Source: Gomphosphaeria aponina SAG 52.96 = DSM 107014
GTDB taxonomy: Bacteria; Cyanobacteriota; Cyanobacteriia; Cyanobacteriales; Gomphosphaeriaceae
Direction: 5' to 3'
Assembly (NCBI GenBank): GCA_016903655.1
Contig: JADQBC010000009.1
Location: 1-46,114, forward strand
Length of the DNA: 46,114 nucleotides
A program made the position numbers and the translations under genes. Shown piece after piece: positions 41,168 to 46,114 of this stretch. A model generated the notes under the pieces. That model had not been told where the DNA came from, ran no database searches, and saw only the letters and a list, made by a program, of their open reading frames with translations. Each line of letters starts with the position of its first letter. Position 1 is the stretch's first letter.

Positions 41168-42193
41168 TCATTTTTTGAGTTGTTTAAAGGTTTGATAAAT
41201 TTCGGGGAGACGTTTATAAATGGCAGAAACTTTGAGGAAGAGTTTATTAGCAACTGCAGGACTTCCAGAAACAATTTCTCCTGGGGGGATATCACCGTGA
41301 ATACCAGTTTGAGCAGTAGCGATCGCCCCATCGCCTATTTTTACTTGGTTTGCTATTCCTACTTGTCCCCCCAGTAATACCCTATTCCCCACTTTCACTC
41401 CACCTGCTAACCCTACTTGTGCTGCCATTGCGCAGTTTTCCCCTATCTGACTATTATGTCCAATATGGACTAAATTATCTAACTTCGTGTTTTTGCCAAT
41501 TCTGGTTTCACCCACTGCTGGACGGTCAACTGCACTATTACATCCCACTTCTACCCCGTCTTCCAATACAGTATAACCAGACTGCTCCATTTTAAACCAG
41601 CCAGTAGCAGTGGGGACAAAACCAAACCCTTCCGCACCAATAACCGCACCGCTATGAATTACACAGTCTGCCCCAATTTGGGTACGTTCATGGATAGTAC
41701 AGTTAGCGTGGAGAATAGTGCGATCGCCGATACTCACCCCAGGATAAATCACCACATGGGGATGAATACAAACACCATTACCAATTTTTACTCCCTGCTG
41801 GATCACCACCTGGGGCCCAACATAAACATCATCCCCCAGTTCTGTTGCTGGGTCAATTACTGCTGTAGGATGAATCCCCGTTTGTGGGTGAAAAGGCTGA
41901 TAAAATAGACCAATAACCTCAGCAAATCCTAAGCGAGGGTCTTTTGTAGCAATCCAAGCTATACCCCTGGCATTTGCTTGTTGCTCGAGGTTTTCATCTA
42001 GGGGTAAAATTAAAGCACTGGCTGAGGTTTGACTCACCAACCCTGCAAACTTTCCCCCTTCGATATAACTAATAGTCCCAGGTCTGGCTGTATCTACCGC
42101 CGCTACTCCAGTAATCACTGGGTTCAAATCGGAAATCAAACTATGATTTGTTGCTTTTTCCCCTAATTGTTGGATAATTTCACTAAATTTCAT
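41168..42193 (-). CDS. lpxD: UDP-3-O-(3-hydroxyacyl)glucosamine N-acyltransferase
   Basis: 341 residues from ATG 42193 (MKFSEIIQQLGEKATN); 21 codons of upstream open frame are not family-like, so this start is preferred. N-terminal uridine-binding domain with TISYIEGGKFAGLVSQTSAS, then left-handed beta-helix hexapeptides (ILHANCTIHERTQIGADCVI, IGENCAMAAQVGLAGGVKVG) and the catalytic histidine in VHIGHNSQIG. End SAIYKRLPEIYQTFKQLKK. Third step of lipid A synthesis. In other cyanobacteria lpxD is usually near lpxC/fabZ; here it is isolated in a decayed stretch between TerD genes. Confidence 0.95.
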   Translation of the reverse strand: MKFSEIIQQLGEKATNHSLISDLNPVITGVAAVDTARPGTISYIEGGKFAGLVSQTSASALILPLDENLEQQANARGIAWIATKDPRLGFAEVIGLFYQPFHPQTGIHPTAVIDPATELGDDVYVGPQVVIQQGVKIGNGVCIHPHVVIYPGVSIGDRTILHANCTIHERTQIGADCVIHSGAVIGAEGFGFVPTATGWFKMEQSGYTVLEDGVEVGCNSAVDRPAVGETRIGKNTKLDNLVHIGHNSQIGENCAMAAQVGLAGGVKVGNRVLLGGQVGIANQVKIGDGAIATAQTGIHGDIPPGEIVSGSPAVANKLFLKVSAIYKRLPEIYQTFKQLKK

Positions 42194-42226
42194 TACAATT
42201 AATAACGTTTTACAAGATTTTATTGA

Positions 42227-42388
42227 GAATATATTTTGCCAGGAAGGAGTCAACAAGAAGTAAGGGGAGAAGTATTAGAGATTAGTTTTGGCGCTGGTTT
42301 AAATTTACCCCATTACCCATCCCATATTAAAAAGCTTACCACAATTGAGCCAAATTCGGGGATGAATAAAATTACCCAAAAACGACTA
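42227..42388 (+). pseudogene. Class I SAM-dependent methyltransferase remnant
   Basis: After a TGA at 42224-42226 the plus strand reads EYILPGRSQQEVRGEVLEIS, then FGAGLNLPHYPSHIKK and LTTIEPNSGMNKITQKRL. 'VRGEVLEIxFGxGLNLPHYP' with 'T.(I/V)(D/E)PNxGMNK.AQKR' is the SAM-binding start of a common methyltransferase family. Everything downstream of KRL is gone: the sequence runs directly into an ATGGTTG repeat at 42389. Only about 54 residues remain, so it is a fragment. Confidence 0.7.
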
Positions 42389-42410
42389 ATGATGGTTGAT
42401 GGTTGTGGTT
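42389..42410 (+). repeat. ATGGTTG heptamer repeat at the methyltransferase break
   Basis: GATGGTTGATGGTTGTGGTT, two to three units of the CAACCAT family in reverse orientation, exactly where the methyltransferase remnant ends and about 45 bp before TerD copy 3. Confidence 0.8.
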
Positions 42411-42454
42411 AACCAATAACTAATGACAAAAGCAAAATTAGGAGGTAAAAAAAG

Positions 42455-43030
42455 ATGACAGTTTCACTGCAAAAAGGAGAGAGAGTATCCCTAGAAAAAG
42501 TAGCCCCAGGTCTAATAGCGGGATTTATTGGGTTAGGATGGGATACAAAAGATACGGATACTGGAGCAGATTTTGACTTAGATGCTTCTGTATTCCTATT
42601 AGGAGCAAATGAGAAACTCATCAGTGAGAAACACTTTGTATTCTACAATAACCTAACTAGCCCAGATCCAGATCAATCAGTTAAATTGATGGGAGATAAT
42701 CAGACTGGTGCAGGGGAAGGAGACGATGAAGTAATTATTGTTGATTTGCGCAAAGTTCCCCAGGAAGTACAAAAAATTGCCATCACTGTGACTATTTACG
42801 AAGCAGAAAAAAGACACCAGAATTTTGGTCAAGTAAGAAACGCTTATGTAAGGTTAGTAGATGTGCAAACTAAAGCAGAAGTACTCCGTTATGATTTGCA
42901 GGAAGATTATTCCACAGAAACAGCTTTAATTATGGCTGAATTGTATCGTAAAGATGGCGAATGGCGCATTAATGCTGTGGGTGGTGGATATGAAGGTGGT
43001 TTAGCAGCTTTGTTAAATCGTTATCAATAG
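42455..43030 (+). CDS. TerD-family calcium-binding stress protein (copy 3)
   Basis: 191 residues, same length as copy 1 and ~85% similar by eye. SLQKGERVSLEKVAPGLIAG, TDTGADFDLDASVFLLGANE, SPDPDQSVKLMGDNQTGAGE, GDDEVIIVDLRKVPQEVQKI, end GGLAALLNRYQ. Strong RBS AGGAGGT at 42440-42446. It is separated from copies 1-2 by lpxD and decayed genes, so either the trio was split by insertion or copy 3 arose by dispersed duplication. Confidence 0.93.
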   Translation: MTVSLQKGERVSLEKVAPGLIAGFIGLGWDTKDTDTGADFDLDASVFLLGANEKLISEKHFVFYNNLTSPDPDQSVKLMGDNQTGAGEGDDEVIIVDLRKVPQEVQKIAITVTIYEAEKRHQNFGQVRNAYVRLVDVQTKAEVLRYDLQEDYSTETALIMAELYRKDGEWRINAVGGGYEGGLAALLNRYQ

Positions 43031-43040
43031 AAATTTAACT

Positions 43041-43080
43041 GTAGGGGCGGGTTTAGTGTTTAAATCAAAACCCGCCTCTA
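43041..43080. repeat. GTAGGGGCGGGTTT palindrome after TerD copy 3
   Basis: GTAGGGGCGGGTTTAG (43041-43056) faces AAAACCCGCCTCTA (43067-43080), a short-loop member of the family and the best terminator candidate for TerD copy 3. Confidence 0.7.
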
Positions 43081-43126
43081 TCCACACTCATTTATTTCCT
43101 TGCTTGGAAGTTGATAAAATAAAACT

Positions 43127-43564
43127 ATGAAATCCCTATATGAAATTGATTATCCTCTCTGGCTAAACCAAACACTTAAATATCTAAAAAATCAGGAAAT
43201 TGAACAATTAGATTGGGTAAATTTGATTCAGGAGATAGAGGCATTGGGCAATGAATTACGACATAAAGTTGATAGTTACTTAAAACAACTTCTGATTCAT
43301 CTTCTCCTGTATGGTTATTGGACAGTGGAAAAAGAAAGATGTGGGGCAGGTTGGCGGGACGAAATTGATAATTTTCGAGATGAATTAGAGTTGTTATTAG
43401 AGTCGAAAACTCTCTATAATTACTTTTTGACTCGGATTGATGCTATGTATTTTCAAGCCAGGAGAAGAGTTATTAAAAAAACACAATTATCTCCCGTTGT
43501 TTTTCCAGAAAAATGTCCTTTTTCTGTGTCAGAATTAAGGGAATTTGATTTTTATCCCGAATAG
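43127..43564 (+). CDS. DUF29 family protein
   Basis: 145 residues. YEIDYPLWLNQTLKYLKNQE, LDWVNLIQEIEALGNELRHK and SYLKQLLIHLLLYGYW form the DUF29 core, followed by WRDEIDNFRDELELLLE and ARRRVIKKTQLSP. DUF29 proteins are very common in cyanobacteria, often in many copies and near mobile or restriction genes; no function is established. Here it sits 55 bp before hsdM. Confidence 0.88.
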   Translation: MKSLYEIDYPLWLNQTLKYLKNQEIEQLDWVNLIQEIEALGNELRHKVDSYLKQLLIHLLLYGYWTVEKERCGAGWRDEIDNFRDELELLLESKTLYNYFLTRIDAMYFQARRRVIKKTQLSPVVFPEKCPFSVSELREFDFYPE

Positions 43565-43619
43565 ACATCAAACAGCATTTATTGGTTTAATAGGATTAAA
43601 GAAAGGAGTAAGTAATTAG

Positions 43620-45677
43620 ATGGAAAATTTCGGGGAAAAGGTAAGTTTTATCTGGAGTGTTGCTGATTTAATTCGGGATACTTTTAAGCGGGGAAAATAT
43701 CAGGATGTGATTTTACCTTTTACTGTATTGCGTCGCCTTGATTGCGTATTGCAAGAAACTAAAGAATCTGTCCTTGAAACTCACGAGAAATATAAAGATC
43801 AAATTAAAAATTTACAATCTCAGTTATCTAAAAAGTCGGGTTTTGCTTTTTATAACACTTCTCCTTATGACTTTGAGAAGTTGGTTAATGATTCAAATAA
43901 TCTAGCTAGTAACCTTAAAAATTATATTAATGGTTTTAGTAAAAATATGCGAGAGGTGTTAGAAAAGTTTGATTTTCCCAACACTATTGATAAGTTAGAG
44001 CAGTCAAACCTGTTATTTTTAGTGATGGAGAAATTCAAAAATATTGACCTTCATCCCCATCTGGTTTCTAACCTGGAAATGGGCTATATTTTTGAGGAGT
44101 TAATTAGGAAATTTAATGAAGCGCTGGATGAAAACCCAGGGGAGCATTTTACCCCTAGAGAAGTGATTCAGTTAATGGTAAATTTGTTGTTTGTGCAAGA
44201 TAAACAGCCGTTAAGTACAGTAGGTATTATCAAAACTATTTACGACCCTTGTTGTGGTTCTGGAGGAATGTTAACTATTGCAAAGGAGCAGATTTTAAAA
44301 TTAAATTCTCAAGCAATAGTTTATTTATTTGGTCAAGAAGTTAACCCTGAAACTTTTGCTGTTTGTAAGTCAGACTTTTATCTAAAAAGTGAAGATGGAA
44401 AAGATGCAGAAAATATTATGTGTGGGAGTACTTTATCAAATGATTTACATAGCGATAAAACTTTTGATTATTTATTAGCTAATCCTCCCTATGGGAAAGA
44501 TTGGAAACGTGACCAAAAAGCGGTTGAAGATGAGGCAAAAAAACCAGATAGCCGTTTTTGTGCTGGTACTCCTCGTATTAGTGATGGTCAACTTCTGTTT
44601 CTCCAGCATATGTTATCAAAAATGAAGCCATTAAGTGAGGGAGGTAGTCGGGTAGCTATTGTAATGAATGGTTCGCCCTTATTTTCTGGGGATGCAGGAA
44701 GTGGGGAAAGTCAAATTAGACGTTGGATTTTAGAGCATGATTGGCTAGAAGCTATTGTAGCTCTACCTGAACAGCTTTTTTACAATACAGGAATTGCTAC
44801 TTATATTTGGATTTTAACTAATCACAAGGTGGAGGCGAGGAAAGGAAAAGTACAGTTAATTAATGGGGCTGATTTATATCAACCTATGCGCAAAAGTTTG
44901 GGGGATAAACGGCGGGAAATAACTCAAGCTCACATTGAGCAAATAACAGAGTTATTCCTCAGTTTTCGGGAGTCGGATATTAGTAAAATTTTTGCAACGA
45001 GAGACTTTGGTTATCGGAAAATTACTATTGAGCGACCATTAAGGTTGAATTTTCAAGCATCCGCTGAGAGAATTGAGAAACTAAAAGAGCAAACTGCTTT
45101 TGTTAATTTAGCTGTGAGTAAGAAAAAGGATTTAGAGGTTAAACAAGCGGAAGAAACGGCGGGTAAAGAATTACAACAGCAAATTATTAAGGTTTTAAGT
45201 GGTTTGTCTGACACTTTGTATAAGAATAGAGAAGAGTTTGATAAGTTACTGAAAAAAAGTTTTAAGTCTGTTAGTGTAACTAAGGGGACAACAAGGGGCT
45301 TAAGCTCCTTGTCTGCAACACTGCATAAAGCTATTTTATCTGCTCTTTCTGAGCGGGATGAAACTGCTGATATTTGTGTGGATAGTAAGGGTAATTATGA
45401 AGCTGATGCTAATTTAAGGGATACAGAAAATGTGCCATTAAAAGAGGATGTTGATGAGTATTTTGCGAGGGAAGTTAAACCCCATGTTACTGATGCTTGG
45501 GTTAGTGATAGTTTTCGGGATGAGCAAGATGGGGAAATAGGTAAGGTTGGTTATGAAATTAATTTTAACCGTTATTTTTATAACTATGTACCGCCACGAG
45601 ATTTAACAGATATTGAGGCTGATATTAAGCACATTGAAGGGGAAATTTTAGCTATGCTTCAGGAGGTAATAAAATGA
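43620..45677 (+). CDS. hsdM: Type I restriction-modification methyltransferase subunit
   Basis: 685 residues. N-terminal helical domain (LIRDTFKRGKYQDVILPFTV), then GEHFTPREVIQLMVNLLF, SAM motif DPCCGSGGM at 209-217, catalytic N288-PPYG in LLANPPYGKDW (N6-adenine methyltransferase), QLLFLQHMLSKMKP and GIATYIWILTN. This is longer than the ~500 residues of classical HsdM: from ~480 there is a charged C-terminal part (DLEVKQAEETAGKELQQQII ... DVDEYFAREVKPHVTDAWVS) that many cyanobacterial and proteobacterial HsdM share. RBS AAAGGAG at 43602-43608. Overlaps hsdS by 4 bp. No HsdR is in the window. Confidence 0.94.
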   Translation: MENFGEKVSFIWSVADLIRDTFKRGKYQDVILPFTVLRRLDCVLQETKESVLETHEKYKDQIKNLQSQLSKKSGFAFYNTSPYDFEKLVNDSNNLASNLKNYINGFSKNMREVLEKFDFPNTIDKLEQSNLLFLVMEKFKNIDLHPHLVSNLEMGYIFEELIRKFNEALDENPGEHFTPREVIQLMVNLLFVQDKQPLSTVGIIKTIYDPCCGSGGMLTIAKEQILKLNSQAIVYLFGQEVNPETFAVCKSDFYLKSEDGKDAENIMCGSTLSNDLHSDKTFDYLLANPPYGKDWKRDQKAVEDEAKKPDSRFCAGTPRISDGQLLFLQHMLSKMKPLSEGGSRVAIVMNGSPLFSGDAGSGESQIRRWILEHDWLEAIVALPEQLFYNTGIATYIWILTNHKVEARKGKVQLINGADLYQPMRKSLGDKRREITQAHIEQITELFLSFRESDISKIFATRDFGYRKITIERPLRLNFQASAERIEKLKEQTAFVNLAVSKKKDLEVKQAEETAGKELQQQIIKVLSGLSDTLYKNREEFDKLLKKSFKSVSVTKGTTRGLSSLSATLHKAILSALSERDETADICVDSKGNYEADANLRDTENVPLKEDVDEYFAREVKPHVTDAWVSDSFRDEQDGEIGKVGYEINFNRYFYNYVPPRDLTDIEADIKHIEGEILAMLQEVIK

Positions 45678-46006
45678 GTGAGTTAACTGATGTTTTTGGG
45701 AATGATGGTTTTAAGCAATGGCCAAAATATCCTGTTTATAAATCTTCTGGTGTTGACTGGTTGGGGGATATTCCTGAGCATTGGGGGGTTACTAGACTAA
45801 AAAACATTAGTACAATTAATGTTAGTAATGTAGACAAAAAAACAGTTGAAAATGAACAAAAAGTAAAATTATGCAATTATACTGATGTTTATTATAATGA
45901 TTGTATAACAGATGATTCAAAGTTTTTAATAGCATCTGCGTCTAAAGAACAAATAAAAAAATTTATTCTTCAAAAAGCAGAAACGTTGAATGTTAAGAAA
46001 ACTTAG
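45674..46006 (+). pseudogene. hsdS: hsdS specificity subunit, broken after its first ~100 residues
   Basis: Starts in the 4-bp overlap with hsdM. KQWPKYPVYKSSGVDWLGDI followed by PEHWGVTRLKNI is the usual entry of an HsdS first target-recognition domain, and LCNYTDVYYND and KEQIKKFILQK follow. Normal HsdS continues 'KGDVLITKDS...' for ~300 more residues with a second TRD. Here the frame reads KAETLNVKKT and stops at 46004-46006, inside a 12-bp hairpin. So the gene was interrupted around 45975-45985 (or the break is an insertion junction), and the enzyme would lack the second half-site unless another HsdS exists. Confidence 0.75.
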
Positions 46007-46013
46007 CATTTAA
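45986..46013 (+). other. Strong hairpin at the hsdS break (possible mobile element end)
   Basis: TTGAATGTTAAG (45986-45997), loop AAAA, CTTAGCATTTAA (46002-46013): 12 pairs with two wobbles. It begins where hsdS homology stops. After it comes AT-rich sequence with TTATAATGTGGATAAC (promoter-like -10). Subterminal hairpins are typical of IS200/IS605-type ends, so this may be the left end of an insertion; the window ends before any transposase gene could be seen. Confidence 0.4.
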
Positions 46014-46114
46014 AGAGCTAAAATCTGTTATAATGTGGATAACAAAACTCAAAATAACTGATATTAATGTTTATTTCTAACTTCCCAAAAATCGCAAATC
46101 TTCTTTTAAAAGAT

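Noticed and set aside
41089-41595. Several 80-codon plus and minus frames over lpxD
   Set aside because: They are shadows of the hexapeptide-repeat coding sequence of lpxD in other frames.

Overview
The window is a cyanobacterial chromosome segment. The HIP1 octamer GCGATCGC recurs throughout, inside and between genes. There is a psbM gene for the photosystem II M protein, an almost complete mycosporine-like amino acid (sunscreen) pathway, a carotenoid oxygenase of the cyanobacterial Diox1 type and a cyanobacterial folate/biopterin transporter. Repeats are dense between genes (GGGCGGGTTT palindromes, CAACCAT heptamers, GCAGAAGG arrays). This suggests a large-genome, possibly filamentous cyanobacterium; I cannot name the genus.

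Layout. (1) 1-7318: a tandem family of very large secreted phosphatases with RTX-like calcium-binding repeats: the tail of one, then a protein with a glycerophosphodiesterase domain nested in a phytase-like esterase, then a four-part fusion (EEP phosphohydrolase, phytase-like esterase, beta-propeller phytase, RTX repeats). A PHO-box-like array precedes the first complete gene, so this looks like an organic phosphorus scavenging locus. (2) 7704-16128: mycosporine-like amino acid locus: mysA (divergent sequence type), mysB, mysC, a sodium:solute symporter directly behind mysC, mysD on the opposite strand, and an EamA-type permease. (3) 16576-22828: a large multi-PAS hybrid histidine kinase, a short REC-histidine kinase, YajQ, a DprA-like protein and tRNA-Val(GAC). 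(4) 23148-30617: surface polysaccharide genes: sulfotransferase, FkbM methyltransferase with a coiled-coil tail, three glycosyltransferases and a capsule-type protein, followed by two small exported proteins (glycine zipper; HdeA-like). (5) 31412-39157: mostly minus strand: carotenoid oxygenase with folate/biopterin transporter, psbM, a 2Fe-2S ferredoxin, a TolC-type channel and gamma-glutamyltransferase, with a universal stress protein on the plus strand. (6) 39234-43564: three TerD genes separated by a decayed stretch holding an orphan antitoxin, a deleted RelE-like toxin, a HicB-like remnant, lpxD and a methyltransferase remnant; then a DUF29 gene. (7) 43620-46114: type I restriction-modification genes hsdM and hsdS, with hsdS broken off at a strong hairpin just before the window ends.

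Most notable: the nested and fused phosphatases with their PHO-box-like upstream region, the atypical MysA in an otherwise canonical mys locus with two permeases, the deletion-inactivated toxin beside an intact antitoxin, and the hairpin that ends hsdS. All identifications come from reading sequence and family memory; no database search was possible.
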